Below, piece after piece: positions 17,580-27,152 of a stretch of 64,000 nt of DNA (positions are counted from its first letter, which is position 1; every line of letters begins with the position of its first letter). The DNA is taken from the NCBI RefSeq assembly GCF_017354985.1, contig NZ_CP071501.1, forward strand, positions 124,001-188,000, given 5' to 3'. Origin of the DNA: Shewanella cyperi (lineage in GTDB: Bacteria; Pseudomonadota; Gammaproteobacteria; Enterobacterales; Shewanellaceae). Both the position numbers and the translations under genes were made by a program. The notes under the pieces were generated by a model, which saw nothing but the letters and a program-made list of their open reading frames with translations, was not told the DNA's origin and did not search any database.

Positions 17580-17694
17580 GCCAGTCCTTGCCAATGAAAT
17601 CGAAATGTATGGCGCAAATGATAGGGAGCAAATGTTATTGCTTCCCACACAATTGGTTAGCAAATGTTGCACGAATGACCTGCCTGACTGTGAT

Positions 17695-17709
17695 TGATAA
17701 TGGTTAGCA
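17695..17709 (+). promoter_or_regulatory. Fur-like box between the RND operon and ferritin
   Basis: TGATAATGGTTAGCA matches the Fur 7-1-7 consensus at 12 of 14 informative positions. It lies 94 bases before the ferritin start and 116 bases before the RND start. The half GGTTAGCA (17702-17709) is repeated at 17655-17662, and GCAAATG occurs at 17614, 17628 and 17660. The function on either gene is inferred. Confidence 0.5.
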
Positions 17710-17802
17710 CTTGCAAATCATGTAGTTAGATAAATAAAGTTGCTTTTGATTCGTCCCTTGGGGACAATGGTCGACCATCGAAACAGGCTAAGAGGAAGTG
17801 CC

Positions 17803-18330
17803 ATGCTGGCCAGCGCCATGATTGAAAAGCTCAATGAACAGATCAATATGGAGTTCTTCTCCTCCAATCTCTATCTGCAGATGAGCGCCTGGTGTGAGGA
17901 CAAGGGATTTGAAGGGGCGGCCCATTTTATGCGCCAGCATGCCGATGAAGAGATGGGCCATATGCGCCGTCTGTTCACCTATGTCAGTGAAACCGGTGGC
18001 ATGCCGCTGCTGGGCGCCATTGCCGCACCGCGCACCGAATTCAGTTCACTGTTGGCCCTGTTTGAGTACACCTATGAGCATGAGCAGCTGATCACCCGCA
18101 AGATCAACGAGCTGGCCCACACCGCCTTCAGCACCCAGGACTATTCCACTTTTCATTTCCTGCAATGGTACGTGGCCGAACAGCACGAGGAAGAAAAGCT
18201 GTTCAAAAGCATAGTCGACAAGATCCGTCTGGTGGGTGAAGACGGCAAGGCACTGTTCTTTATCGACAAAGATCTGCAACAGCTGGCAAACAGCAGCAGT
18301 GACAGCATAATGAAGGCGCCGGCGGCTTAA
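17803..18330 (+). CDS. ftnA: Non-haem ferritin, FtnA type
   Basis: A 175-residue ferritin that oxidises ferrous iron and stores it as a mineral inside a 24-subunit shell. The sequence follows E. coli FtnA closely ([42 protein letters not shown]). The ferroxidase ligands are present: Glu17, Glu50, His53, Glu94 and the later glutamates of EQHEEE. The start at 17803 is set by AGAGGAAG ten bases upstream; the frame extends back to 17740 without support. A Fur-like box upstream suggests iron control. The adjacent terminator closes a single-gene transcript. Confidence 0.96.
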   Translation: MLASAMIEKLNEQINMEFFSSNLYLQMSAWCEDKGFEGAAHFMRQHADEEMGHMRRLFTYVSETGGMPLLGAIAAPRTEFSSLLALFEYTYEHEQLITRKINELAHTAFSTQDYSTFHFLQWYVAEQHEEEKLFKSIVDKIRLVGEDGKALFFIDKDLQQLANSSSDSIMKAPAA

Positions 18331-18344
18331 GGTCGCAGCCCAAT

Positions 18345-18376
18345 AAAAAAACGCGGCCCAAACGCCGCGTTTTTTA
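18345..18376. terminator. Bidirectional rho-independent terminator after ferritin
   Basis: Stem ACGCGGC (18351-18357) and GCCGCGT (18364-18370) with A-run before and T-run after. It serves ferritin and the convergent GGDEF-EAL gene. Confidence 0.85.
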
Positions 18377-18385
18377 TTGCCAGTG

Positions 18386-21300
18386 TTACTGGTTTACGCA
18401 CTGGCCCGGCAATTGTTGCTGTGGCAGCCAGGCGCTGATTTCTTCAAAGCTGTGTGGCCGTGACAGCAGATAACCCTGACCATAGTCGCAGCCCAGGGAG
18501 GCGAGAAATTGCCACTGGGCCTCGGTTTCTATGCCCTCGGCCACCAGTTTCATCCCCAGGGATTGGCCCATGTTGACTATGGCGCGCACCAAACCGGCGT
18601 CGGACTCGCCCTGGGGCAAGCGCTCGACAAAGCTGCGATCTATCTTGATCACAGAAATGGGGAATTTCTTCAGGTAACTCAGGGACGAATAGCCGGTGCC
18701 AAAGTCGTCCAGATAGATATCACAACCCAAACGGGCAATGCGCCTGAGGTTAACCAGACCGCGGCTGTTATCGTCCATCAGCATGCTTTCGGTGATCTCT
18801 ATATGAACCTGTGATGCGTCCAGCTGGTGGCGTTCCAGCGCCTTGGCCAGCAGCATATCGAAACCATCCCCCTTGGTATGTTGCAACTGGGCACCTGAGA
18901 CATTGATGGCCATGGTGAGCGGCCAGCCCCTGGCGTGCCACTTGGCCAGATCGGCCAGCGCTTGCTCCAGCACCCATTGGCCCAAGGTTTCGATCAAACC
19001 GGTTTCTTCCGCCACCGGAATAAACCTGTCCGGAGAAATAAAACTGCCATCGGCCTGGGGCCAGCGCAGCAGCGCCTCCACACCTGTCACAGTGCCCTGA
19101 TGCATATCCACTATGGGCTGGTAATGGAGGCAGAAGGCTTCGGTCTGGACTGCCTGACGCAGTTTTTGTTCCAGTTCCAGCCGCTCGCTCATGGCCCTAT
19201 GCAACCCGGGAGTGAAATAACGGAAGGTGTTACGGCCATCGTCCTTGGCCTGGTACATGGCGGTTTCGGCATTGCGGCACAGGGTTTCCACATCGGTACC
19301 GTCTTCGGGATACAGGCCTATGCCCATGCTGGCACTGATCCCCAGCGATTGGCCGCCGAGTTCGAAGATGCCGTCAAGGCAGGTCGCCAGCCGGGTCGCC
19401 ACTTGCTCTATGGCAAGATCGTTGGCCAATCGCGGTAGGATAATGACAAACTCATCGCCGCCGATGCGGGCGAGGAAATCCGCTTTGCCCATATGGCTTT
19501 GCAGCCTGGCAGCCACCGCCTTGAGCAGTTCATCCCCCAGGCTGTGGCCCTGGGTATCGTTGATGAATTTGAACCTGTCCAGGTCGAGGCTTATCACCGC
19601 CAACTTGCGTTCATCGTGACGGGCCAGACTGATTTCGTGTTGCAGGCGCTCGGCAAACAACTTGCGATTGGGCAGCTGGGTCAGGGGATCGAAATGGGCC
19701 TGGTACCAGATGTCCTGCTCGTACTGCTTGCGGCGGCTGATGTCCATAAACAGGCCTATGTGTTGCACCACTTCGCCGGCGTCGTTGCGTACCACGGTAA
19801 TGGCCAGGTATTCGGGATAGATCTGACCGTCCTTGCGCCTGTTCCAGATCTCGCCTTCCCATTTATCCTGGTTGGCCAGTGATTGCCACATGGTTTCATA
19901 CAGGTGTGGCGGATTGCGGTGGGCGCTGAGCATGGAAGGATTGCGGCCCTTGACCTCCGCCAGGCTGTAGCCTGTGATGCGACTGAAGGCAGGGTTCACC
20001 ATTTCGATATGGTTATCGGCATCTGTCACCATTATGCCTTCGGCGGAATATTCGAATACTGCGGCCGCGCGGCCAAGATCCTTGCGGAATTTCTGGTACT
20101 CACTGAGCATCTTGTTCATGGCAAGCGCCATGTCGGCAATTTCGTCCGAGCCCTTGATGTCTATGCTGATATCCAGATTGGGATTGTCGGCCATGCGGCG
20201 CATATCCCGGGCTATGGCCGCTATCTTGTTCATAAAGCTGGCGATAATTTTGCGCCCCAGCCAAATGGAGGCGATTAAAATCAGGTTGGCCATCAGCAGG
20301 TAGAAACAGATATAAAACAGGGTCAATTTTTGTTGCTGGTGACTCTGTTTTGCAATTTGAAGGCGTATCTCCTGACCCAGGGCATGCAGCTGCTCCAGGT
20401 GCTCCTGGGTCAGGGTGTGCCATTGGTCGAGCAGCATGTTTTGGCTGGGTTGCTGCAGAGCTGACAGGGCTGCCTTCAGGGGTGGCACCAAGGGCGCTGC
20501 CGTGGATGACTTGGGCAGCGGCCGCTGATTGCTGAGACGCTTGAGCTCCAGCAGTCCTTGATGCAGCTGGCCCAGGGCCAGTTGTTGATCTTCGCCAAGG
20601 AAGGGGGAACCCAGCATGGCATCCAGCAGTTGTCGGGCCGCCTGCCAGTCGAGCTGGAATCGCTGCAGATCCGTATTGTCGCCACCTTGCCAGTAAAGCT
20701 GGAAGCTCTGCAGCAGGCCGGAACCGGCCACCAGGTGTTCAAGTTCGTTGACCTGATCCCGCAAACGATATTGGCCCTGTATTTGCCGGCGCAATTGTTC
20801 CAGTTTTTGCTGGGTCAGTGAGGCCTGTACCAGACCAAGACCATGCCTGTGTGCCGGTGAAAAGGTCTCCTTGGCTCGCTGAAGTGTGTGTTCCTGGGCC
20901 AGAGCCAGGGCGCTGAAGGCGTCGAGGCTGCCCTTGCCGGCCAAAATCAGCGGCACCAGCTCATTTTCCCTGACACTCAGTTCGGCCAGTTGAAACACTT
21001 CCGCCAGTTCACCATAGGCCCGGGCCTGTTGCAGATCCTGACTTTGGTACTGTAATTGGCTCAGCAGTAACATAAGCCACTGTTTCAGGGGACCGAAGGG
21101 CAGAGGACCGGCCACACCCACAGCATGTTGATTCTGACGCTGCAAAGCCAGTTGATAACCGAGCCGACGGATTTCATCGAGGCAATTGCCAAGGCGCATA
21201 TCGCCGGGAAGTGGTTGAATTTCCTGTTGTAAATCTTTGACGGCATCGCTTTCCAACAGCTGCTCCAGCAGTTGGTTACTGCGCTCTCCGGAGGCCTGAA

Positions 21301-21538
21301 GTTCGGCCAGGGAGCTGTTGGGCCAGGTGAGGATCAGTAATTGCTCCCGCTGCAATTGCTCCAGCAGCGTGGCTATGCCTCCGGCGACTATGATGGCTTG
21401 ATTGTTGTGGTTGTCAGCCTTGGTGGCCTGATGCAGTTCCCAGGCCCGGTTCATTCCCATCAGGGCCAGCAGGACCAGGGGCAGAATGGCAAAGAGGATT
21501 AACTTTTGCCTCAGACCGAGGTGATGCAGTGACAGCAT
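18386..21538 (-). CDS. Membrane GGDEF-EAL protein with HAMP and PAS domains
   Basis: A 1050-residue c-di-GMP signalling protein. A first membrane helix (ILFAILPLVLLALMG, residues 13-28) is followed by a long, mostly helical periplasmic sensor region to about residue 400, a second helix (FYICFYLLMANLILIASIW, about 405-425), a HAMP linker, and a PAS domain (about 483-605, VFEYSAEGIMVTDAD). Next come GGDEF with an intact RIGGDEFVIIL near 693 and EAL with GVEALLRWP near 821. The EAL domain also has DDFGTGYSSL and KIDRSFV and looks catalytic. The sensor resembles helical nitrate/nitrite-sensing types, but I am not sure. The start at 21538 is favoured by AGGGAGT upstream; the 38 extra residues of the longer frame are not hydrophobic and lack a site. 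It is likely a bifunctional enzyme or a phosphodiesterase. Confidence 0.92.
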   Translation of the reverse strand: MLSLHHLGLRQKLILFAILPLVLLALMGMNRAWELHQATKADNHNNQAIIVAGGIATLLEQLQREQLLILTWPNSSLAELQASGERSNQLLEQLLESDAVKDLQQEIQPLPGDMRLGNCLDEIRRLGYQLALQRQNQHAVGVAGPLPFGPLKQWLMLLLSQLQYQSQDLQQARAYGELAEVFQLAELSVRENELVPLILAGKGSLDAFSALALAQEHTLQRAKETFSPAHRHGLGLVQASLTQQKLEQLRRQIQGQYRLRDQVNELEHLVAGSGLLQSFQLYWQGGDNTDLQRFQLDWQAARQLLDAMLGSPFLGEDQQLALGQLHQGLLELKRLSNQRPLPKSSTAAPLVPPLKAALSALQQPSQNMLLDQWHTLTQEHLEQLHALGQEIRLQIAKQSHQQQKLTLFYICFYLLMANLILIASIWLGRKIIASFMNKIAAIARDMRRMADNPNLDISIDIKGSDEIADMALAMNKMLSEYQKFRKDLGRAAAVFEYSAEGIMVTDADNHIEMVNPAFSRITGYSLAEVKGRNPSMLSAHRNPPHLYETMWQSLANQDKWEGEIWNRRKDGQIYPEYLAITVVRNDAGEVVQHIGLFMDISRRKQYEQDIWYQAHFDPLTQLPNRKLFAERLQHEISLARHDERKLAVISLDLDRFKFINDTQGHSLGDELLKAVAARLQSHMGKADFLARIGGDEFVIILPRLANDLAIEQVATRLATCLDGIFELGGQSLGISASMGIGLYPEDGTDVETLCRNAETAMYQAKDDGRNTFRYFTPGLHRAMSERLELEQKLRQAVQTEAFCLHYQPIVDMHQGTVTGVEALLRWPQADGSFISPDRFIPVAEETGLIETLGQWVLEQALADLAKWHARGWPLTMAINVSGAQLQHTKGDGFDMLLAKALERHQLDASQVHIEITESMLMDDNSRGLVNLRRIARLGCDIYLDDFGTGYSSLSYLKKFPISVIKIDRSFVERLPQGESDAGLVRAIVNMGQSLGMKLVAEGIETEAQWQFLASLGCDYGQGYLLSRPHSFEEISAWLPQQQLPGQCVNQ

Positions 21539-21735
21539 GTCGTGGGACTCCCTGTTCCGACAAAGGGGTGAAAAGGGTTTGGGCCGGGCAGTAGTATCAC
21601 AGGCGCGGCTTATGAGGCGACCCTTATTTAATGGATTTCTAATCCTGCTCACAAAAAGGAAGTTTCAGTGGCGCAGGGGGATGTTGAGGGTTGCGCCAGC
21701 GGCGGCGCAGGCTGCTGTCACTGACTTGGGCACAT

Positions 21736-21764
21736 AAAAAAGGCGGCCAAGGCCGCCTTATGCT
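21736..21764 (-). terminator. Rho-independent terminator of ribB
   Basis: On the minus strand GGCGGCC-TT-GGCCGCC (stem arms 21742-21748 and 21751-21757) is followed by six T. Confidence 0.8.
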
Positions 21765-21776
21765 GCATTAACCGCC

Positions 21777-22430
21777 TCAGGCAATCTTGCTCTGGGTTTG
21801 CAGCCGGTAGGCCACCAGATCTTCGATGCTGAGTACTGGCATGCCGTGGTGATTGGCGAAGCTAACTATTTCCGGCAACTTGGCCATGGTGCCATCGGCG
21901 TTGGTGAGTTCGCACAGCACCCCGGCCGGGGCCAGGCCCGCCAATTGCATCAGATCAACAGTGCCTTCGGTATGACCGCGGCGGTTGAGCACACCGCCGG
22001 GTTGGGCCCGTAGCGGGTAGACATGGCCGGGTCGTGCCAGATCGTCGGGTTTGGCATCCGCGGCTATGGCGGTCTTGATGGTGGTGACCCTGTCGGCGGC
22101 CGACACCCCTGTGGTGACCCCGACCTTGGCCTCAATGCTGACGGTAAAGGCGGTGCCGTACTGGCTGGAGTTGTGCTCCACCATGGGCGGCAAGGCCAGC
22201 GACCTGAGTTTGTCATCCGGCAGACACAGGCAAACTATGCCACTGCATTCGCGGATCAGCATGGCCATCTGCGGCACGGTAAGGGACTGGGCGGCAAAAA
22301 TAAGATCGCCTTCGTTTTCCCTGTCCTCGTCATCGACCAGGAGTACGCCCTGGCCCCGACGCAGGGCGTCCAAGGCGGCTTCCACCCTTTGTTGGGCATT
22401 GCCAAAAGCGCTGAGTAAAGACTGATTCAT
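21777..22430 (-). CDS. ribB: 3,4-dihydroxy-2-butanone 4-phosphate synthase
   Basis: A 217-residue RibB, the same length as the E. coli enzyme. It converts ribulose 5-phosphate to dihydroxybutanone phosphate and formate, feeding riboflavin synthesis. The active-site loop [19 protein letters not shown] lies near residues 30-48 and [15 protein letters not shown] and [23 protein letters not shown] follow in order. The N-terminus [11 protein letters not shown] matches the family, which fixes the start at 22430; the frame running back to 22625 passes through the riboswitch and is not coding. Expression is very likely controlled by the FMN riboswitch upstream. There is no fused GTP cyclohydrolase domain. 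Confidence 0.97.
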   Translation of the reverse strand: MNQSLLSAFGNAQQRVEAALDALRRGQGVLLVDDEDRENEGDLIFAAQSLTVPQMAMLIRECSGIVCLCLPDDKLRSLALPPMVEHNSSQYGTAFTVSIEAKVGVTTGVSAADRVTTIKTAIAADAKPDDLARPGHVYPLRAQPGGVLNRRGHTEGTVDLMQLAGLAPAGVLCELTNADGTMAKLPEIVSFANHHGMPVLSIEDLVAYRLQTQSKIA

Positions 22431-22544
22431 GGTAAAAATCCTTAAATAATTGAGTTTTACTGAATCAGGGCATGGAGAGACGCACCCGCGCCGAAACACG
22501 GGTGGCAGCGAGCCGGGCACGGAAATCCGCGCCTGGCTGTGACC

Positions 22545-22746
22545 ATTCTCTTTCATCCGGACTGAGTCAGAAATCACTGACAACACCGTCGGCTCTGGAT
22601 TAGCTGCTGCGGCAGTTAACAACAATGGTTAACTGCCATGACAGGGACACCAGATCTGCTGACCCCGTGGCAAGCCACGGGCGCTCGCGGGCTTTTCTCT
22701 GTTGAGAATTTACCGCCGGTGGGGAATTACACCCCGCCCTGAGAAT
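22545..22746 (-). promoter_or_regulatory. FMN riboswitch (RFN element) upstream of ribB
   Basis: Reading the minus strand, the conserved RFN blocks appear in order: TTCTCAGGGCGGGGTG then AATTCCCCACCGGCGGTAAA (near 22745-22708), AGCCCGCGAGCG (near 22690-22679), GTCAGCAGATCTGGTG (near 22663-22648), GAGCCGACGGT (near 22596-22586), and TCCGGATGAAAGAGAA (22560-22545). The variable arm between the last blocks carries a long AT-rich stem (GGCAGTTAACCA with TGTTAACTGCC). A GC-rich hairpin follows before the ribB start and probably acts as the expression platform. Binding of FMN would lower ribB expression. The leader is about 310 bases. Confidence 0.95.
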
Positions 22747-22910
22747 ATGCCGCTGTGTGCGGCGGCCGCTATTGTGCCCGTCTTGGGCTCCCAAGTCCAA
22801 ATTTTGCCCACAATCAGGGCCGGTCGCTTTTGTACATAGGGTTGAACAGTAGCGGTAGCCGCCCCGCTGGCTTAAGATGGCGGCAAACGCCCGCTTCCAA
22901 AGAGAGTTTG

Positions 22911-24983
22911 ATGTCAGCCCTATCGCCAACCTTACCCCCTGCACCCGTGGCCGAGCGCCGTGAGCACCAATGGACCGAACACGGGGTGCTGCGCCCGGAC
23001 CCTTATGCCTGGCTCAGGGATGACAGCCGGACAGAACCCGCGGTATTGGCGCATTTGGAGGCGGAAAACCGATATGCGGACGCCCACATAGCCGGGTTTG
23101 CGCCGCTCAGGGATAAGTTGCTGGCGGAAATGATCGCCAGGTTGGATCCCGATGAATCCAGCGTACCCTATCGCTGGCGCAGCCATTATTACTACCGCCG
23201 CTTCGAGGCCGGTCTCGAATATCCGTTGCTGGCGCGCAAGGCCGAATTGGAGGGGCCCGAGCAATTGCTGCTGGATGTCAACCTCCGCGCCGCCCGCAAG
23301 GATTACTATGATCTCGGTGGCAGCAGTGTCAGTCCCAACGAGCGCCTGCTCGCCATTGGCGAGGACTGCCTGGGACGGCGCATTTTTCGCATCCAGGTGC
23401 TGGACCTGGCCACGGGCGAAACGCTGGCGGACAGTCTGGAGAACACCGAAGGGGATCCCGTCTGGGCCAATGACAATCTGCATTTGTTCTATATCGCCAA
23501 GGATCCCGTCACCCTGCTCGGCAACAAGGTGTATCGCCACCGCCTCGGCACGCCCCAGAGCGAAGATGTGCTGGTCTACGAGGAGACGGATGACAGCTTC
23601 TTTCTCGGTCTCGACAAGACCCTGGATGACAGCCGTATCCTCTTGTATCAGCAGGCAACCCTGACATCCGAGGTATCTTTGCTCGATGCCGATGCCCCCC
23701 TGGGGCAATTCCAGTCTTTTTTACCGCGCCAGGAAGGCCATGAATACAGCGTCGCCAAGCTCGGCGAACATTATTGGGTGCTGAGCAATCATCAGGCGCC
23801 CAACTTCCGGGTATTCAAGGTCGCTGCCGCGAGCACAGCAAACATGGATAGTTGGCAGGAGGTTTGGCCCCACGCCAGCGAGGTGCGGGTTGAAGACATA
23901 CTGCTGCTCAACCATGCCCTGGTACTGCAAACCCGGGAGCGGGGCGCAACCCATATCCATATAGTGCCCCATGACGGCAGTGCACCCTCGCAGTTGAGCT
24001 TCGATGAGGCCGCCTATGTAACCGGGCTTGGTACCAACCTGGACCCGGATGCCACCAGCTTGCGGATCTGGTATTCCAGCCTCACCACCCCGGATTCGGT
24101 ATTCGACTATTGCTTGAAAACCGGCGCGCGCACCCTGCTCAAACAGCTAAAGCTGCCGCCGGAATTTTCACCGGCGCTGTACCACAGCGAGCGCCTGTGG
24201 CTTAAGGCGCGGGATGGGGTCGAGATCCCCGTATCCTTGGTATACAGGCGCGGCAAATTCAGGGGCGATGGCAGCAATCCCCTGTACCTCTACGGTTATG
24301 GAGCTTACGGCCATGTGGTGGAACCAGATTTTTCCGCCGCCGCCCTGAGTCTGCTGGACCGGGGGCTGGTGTACGCCATAGTCCACGTCCGCGGCGGCGA
24401 AATGCTGGGGCGGGCCTGGTACGACGCCGGGCGCCTGTTTAACAAGCTCAACAGCTTCACCGATTTTATCGACGCCACCGAGGGCTTGTTGGCTCTCGGC
24501 TATGGCGATCGCTCGAAAGTGGTCGCCAGTGGCGCCAGCGCCGGTGGCCTGTTGATGGGGGCCGTGGCCAATATGGCGCCCGAGCTGTATCTCGCCATGG
24601 CCGCCCACGTGCCCTTTGTCGACATAGTCTCCAGCATGCTGGATGAGACCCTGCCCCTGACCACCAACGAATACGATGAGTGGGGCGATCCCAATGACAG
24701 GGCATGCTTCGACTATATGTTTAGCTACTCGCCCTATGACAATATCAGCCGCCAGGCCTATCCCCATTTGCTGGTAACCACAGGGCTGCACGACTCCCAG
24801 GTGCAATATTTCGAGCCCGCCAAATGGGTCGCCAGGCTCAGGGAAATGAAGACCGACGCCAATTTGCTGCTGTTCAAAACTGACATGGACACGGGCCACG
24901 GCGGCAAAAGCGGCCGTTACCGTCAGTACGAAGACACGGCGCTGGAATACGCCTTCTTTCTGCATCTGCTGGGGTTGGACTGA
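22911..24983 (+). CDS. ptrB: Oligopeptidase B (S9A serine peptidase)
   Basis: A 690-residue peptidase cleaving after basic residues in short peptides. The N-terminal half forms the beta-propeller of the prolyl oligopeptidase family. The catalytic serine is Ser543 in SGASAGG, the aspartate is Asp628 ([10 protein letters not shown]), and the histidine is His663 ([10 protein letters not shown]). [19 protein letters not shown] marks the start of the alpha/beta hydrolase domain. The start at 22911 has AAAGAGAG upstream; the longer frame from 22755 lacks support. It begins a four-gene run of which the next gene is one base away. The enzyme is usually cytoplasmic. Confidence 0.95.
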   Translation: MSALSPTLPPAPVAERREHQWTEHGVLRPDPYAWLRDDSRTEPAVLAHLEAENRYADAHIAGFAPLRDKLLAEMIARLDPDESSVPYRWRSHYYYRRFEAGLEYPLLARKAELEGPEQLLLDVNLRAARKDYYDLGGSSVSPNERLLAIGEDCLGRRIFRIQVLDLATGETLADSLENTEGDPVWANDNLHLFYIAKDPVTLLGNKVYRHRLGTPQSEDVLVYEETDDSFFLGLDKTLDDSRILLYQQATLTSEVSLLDADAPLGQFQSFLPRQEGHEYSVAKLGEHYWVLSNHQAPNFRVFKVAAASTANMDSWQEVWPHASEVRVEDILLLNHALVLQTRERGATHIHIVPHDGSAPSQLSFDEAAYVTGLGTNLDPDATSLRIWYSSLTTPDSVFDYCLKTGARTLLKQLKLPPEFSPALYHSERLWLKARDGVEIPVSLVYRRGKFRGDGSNPLYLYGYGAYGHVVEPDFSAAALSLLDRGLVYAIVHVRGGEMLGRAWYDAGRLFNKLNSFTDFIDATEGLLALGYGDRSKVVASGASAGGLLMGAVANMAPELYLAMAAHVPFVDIVSSMLDETLPLTTNEYDEWGDPNDRACFDYMFSYSPYDNISRQAYPHLLVTTGLHDSQVQYFEPAKWVARLREMKTDANLLLFKTDMDTGHGGKSGRYRQYEDTALEYAFFLHLLGLD

Positions 24984-24984
24984 G

Positions 24985-25305
24985 ATGGCCGCAGCAGCCG
25001 ACTGGCATCTGTATCTGATCCGTTGCGGCGGCGGTGAGCTCTATACCGGCATCACCACGGATGTGGCCCGTCGCTTTGCCGAGCACAGCGGTCCCAAGGG
25101 CGCCAAGTACCTGAGGGGCAGGGGGCCGCTGACTTTGGTCTACAGTGAACATGTTGGCGATCGCAGCGCGGCGCTCAAACGGGAACTGGCGGTCAAGCGG
25201 TTGTCCAAGTCTGCCAAGGAGGCGCTGGTGGCCGAAGCCTTGGCACAAGCCTCGGCCCAGGCGCCTGATAACAGCGATTTGCAAACGGAAAAGGAAATCC
25301 CATGA
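24985..25305 (+). CDS. GIY-YIG domain protein (YhbQ/UPF0213 type)
   Basis: A 106-residue protein consisting of a single GIY-YIG fold: [20 protein letters not shown] at the N-terminus supplies the two motif tyrosine-glycine halves, followed by VARRFAEH with the conserved arginine and histidine. The family is related to UvrC and homing endonuclease catalytic domains, and YhbQ-like members are thought to act on DNA, but their role is unclear. It starts one base after the end of ptrB and overlaps the next gene by four bases, so it is part of the same transcript. Confidence 0.88.
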   Translation: MAAAADWHLYLIRCGGGELYTGITTDVARRFAEHSGPKGAKYLRGRGPLTLVYSEHVGDRSAALKRELAVKRLSKSAKEALVAEALAQASAQAPDNSDLQTEKEIP

Positions 25306-26015
25306 GAAACCCACGGCGATTGCACGATCACAGGCTTTTGATCGAAAAGCACCAACTCGACACCCAATCACCGGCTGCGGACTCGCTGTTCTGGCGCCTG
25401 TGGCAGGACGGCGGCAGCGAGCTGGCACACAAGGCGCTGGCTACCGGGTTTGTGCAGGGGATAAGGACAGGGTCATTGGATCCGCGCAGCTACGGCGCCT
25501 TTAGCGTCAGTGATATTTACTACTGCTGTCAGGGCGCCAATGATTTTGGCGATGCGGCCCGGCGCAGCCGGGATCCCGTGCTGCAGGATTTTTTGCTGCA
25601 TAAGCAGCAAAGCTATGACAAATACTTCCGCGAGGCATGCAACGAATGGCGCCTGGCGGATCCCAAGGCCGTACTGCCGAGCGATACCGCCAAGCGTTAT
25701 TCCGACTTTGAGCGCCGCTTGGCCACAGGGCAGGCTGAGGCGGGTAAAGCGGCCGATCCCATTTACACCCTGATAGCCATGCTGCCCTGCGAATACCTCT
25801 GGGGCTGGCTGGCCCAGCAGCTGTCGCCCGCGTCCGATACCAATCTCTACGGCCCCTGGATCAGCAGCAACGCCTGTGTAGCCGGTGCCTTCGCCATGGG
25901 TAACTTTATTGAGGCTTATCTTGGCGAGCATGTTGTGGATGAAGAGTTGGCACGGCACCTTTACCTGACCGCCATGGAACACGAATACCGCAACTTTGAG
26001 GGAGCACTGCCATGA
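25302..26015 (+). CDS. TenA/PqqC-like helical protein
   Basis: A 237-residue protein of the haem-oxygenase-like TenA fold. TenA-type elements are recognisable: an aspartate at VSDIYYCC (corresponding to the QDY position), the LPCEYLWGW segment near residue 165 (position of the catalytic cysteine in TenA), and [10 protein letters not shown] at the C-terminus (position of the catalytic glutamate). Classical TenA enzymes hydrolyse aminopyrimidine for thiamine salvage. The match is moderate and no thiamine genes or TPP riboswitch are next to it, so another substrate is possible. It overlaps the GIY-YIG gene by ATGA. Confidence 0.65.
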   Translation: MRNPRRLHDHRLLIEKHQLDTQSPAADSLFWRLWQDGGSELAHKALATGFVQGIRTGSLDPRSYGAFSVSDIYYCCQGANDFGDAARRSRDPVLQDFLLHKQQSYDKYFREACNEWRLADPKAVLPSDTAKRYSDFERRLATGQAEAGKAADPIYTLIAMLPCEYLWGWLAQQLSPASDTNLYGPWISSNACVAGAFAMGNFIEAYLGEHVVDEELARHLYLTAMEHEYRNFEGALP

Positions 26016-26052
26016 GCTGGCGTGAGCTACTCGGGCAGGCGCATAAAAAGTT

Positions 26053-26625
26053 ATGATACTTAAGCTCATCGATTGTACGTCCAAGCCGGGAATGCGGGCC
26101 GACTTCAGCAAGGCCCAGATGGCCTGGGCGCCCATAATCCGATGCGATGGTTTCATCGCTCAGTTCGGTGGTTGGGACAGCGCCAACGGTCACGCCATTA
26201 TCCTTGCCCTGTGGCAAAGCGAGCAGGCAGTCGCGGATTTTATGGCATCGGTTCATGACGGGATTTTTGCAGGCAGCGGCCAAGAGCACACCTACCACCA
26301 ATGTAAGGTGCAATATTTCACCCTTGAACAGGACCTGGAAGCGTTGCAACCGGCTTGGCTGTCGAATGCCTCCTCGGTGCGCATAGAGCAATACCCATGT
26401 CATATGAAGCAAACCGACCCCTTAATTGGCCCGGCACTCTTGGGTGTGGTGTGGGGTCGCTCAAATCAGGAGTCAGGACATCGCCTGCGTTTATCTTTCT
26501 GGCATGACGGAGTGCAGTCGAATAAGCAGAGAGGCGAGATGCAGGAATATTCAGCCTTGCCGACCTGTCTGCATCTTCCCCTGTTACCCGAATGGAGGCT
26601 ATTGAGCCAGATTGAGTCAGGCTGA
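26053..26625 (+). CDS. DUF4937-like protein
   Basis: A 190-residue protein whose first 95 residues have the pattern MILKLIDCTSKPGMRADFSKAQ...GFIAQFGGW, typical of small antibiotic-monooxygenase-like (ABM/EthD) ferredoxin folds such as DUF4937. The second half has tryptophan and glutamine rich segments and no recognised motif. No catalytic function can be stated. It starts 37 bases after the TenA-like gene and ends overlapping the convergent HEAGH gene by nine bases. There is no strong ribosome site at 26053; a short 14-codon frame at 26012-26056 ends across this start and may couple translation. Confidence 0.6.
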   Translation: MILKLIDCTSKPGMRADFSKAQMAWAPIIRCDGFIAQFGGWDSANGHAIILALWQSEQAVADFMASVHDGIFAGSGQEHTYHQCKVQYFTLEQDLEALQPAWLSNASSVRIEQYPCHMKQTDPLIGPALLGVVWGRSNQESGHRLRLSFWHDGVQSNKQRGEMQEYSALPTCLHLPLLPEWRLLSQIESG

Positions 26626-27138
26626 GTCAGCCAGCTCCGCCAACCGGGATTTACGGTAAGCTTCGTCACGAAACCAGCGCTGCATTTTGGGATAACCGTC
26701 AGGGTGCTGCGGGTTTTCACACATAAACCAGCTGTACAGCAGGGGATAACCGAAGCCCCGCTTGTCGGCGAAAGCCTCGATCAGGGTCGCAGAGGCGCCG
26801 CGGTAGCCGTCGGGATGAAACAGACATTCAGCCGGCAGGCCGACTTTTTGCAGCGCCGCCCAGGACCAGGCAATGGCCGCCATCTCCTCTCCGCCCTTGT
26901 GTCCCGCATGTTTCATATCACCACCAAGCTTGGGCCTGGCACTTTCATCGGTCACTGCAATGTGCCCGGCCTCGTGCAGCAGGTCGCCCGGGTAGCGCAG
27001 CCGCGCCAAGTCTATGAGCAGCTCGCCGAGCTCAATTTTGATGCCGGGCAAAAAGGTTTTGTCATCGAGGGAGGTGAGGCGATACCCCAGCCCTATCTCG
27101 TCAAAAAAAACCAGAATTTTTTCAGTTTCGCTCAGCAT
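26617..27138 (-). CDS. HEAGH-motif protein of unknown function (possible zincin)
   Basis: A 173-residue protein I do not recognise by family. Near residue 55 it has DLLHEAGHIAVTDE, which fits the HExxH zinc-peptidase motif, followed by downstream histidine (MKHAGHKGG), glutamate (GEEMAAIAW) and aspartate residues that could be a third ligand. Later parts include LIEAFADKRGFGYP and a tryptophan-rich C-terminus. The start at 27138 has AGGAG with seven-base spacing; an ATG at 27153 overlaps the stop of a small upstream frame by TGATG and would also serve. Metal binding and peptidase activity are inferred from the motif only. Confidence 0.6.
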   Translation of the reverse strand: MLSETEKILVFFDEIGLGYRLTSLDDKTFLPGIKIELGELLIDLARLRYPGDLLHEAGHIAVTDESARPKLGGDMKHAGHKGGEEMAAIAWSWAALQKVGLPAECLFHPDGYRGASATLIEAFADKRGFGYPLLYSWFMCENPQHPDGYPKMQRWFRDEAYRKSRLAELADSA

Positions 27139-27152
27139 TATCGGCTCCTGCA

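Noticed and set aside
17580..17672. N-terminal extension of the RND pump to 17672
   Set aside because: The added 31 residues do not fit an RND N-terminus and a good ribosome site precedes the ATG at 17579.
22431..22625. N-terminal extension of ribB to 22625
   Set aside because: The extension overlaps the FMN riboswitch and the 217-residue form equals known RibB.
26012..26056. 14-codon frame before the DUF4937 gene
   Set aside because: Too short to support as a gene; it may only couple translation of the next start.
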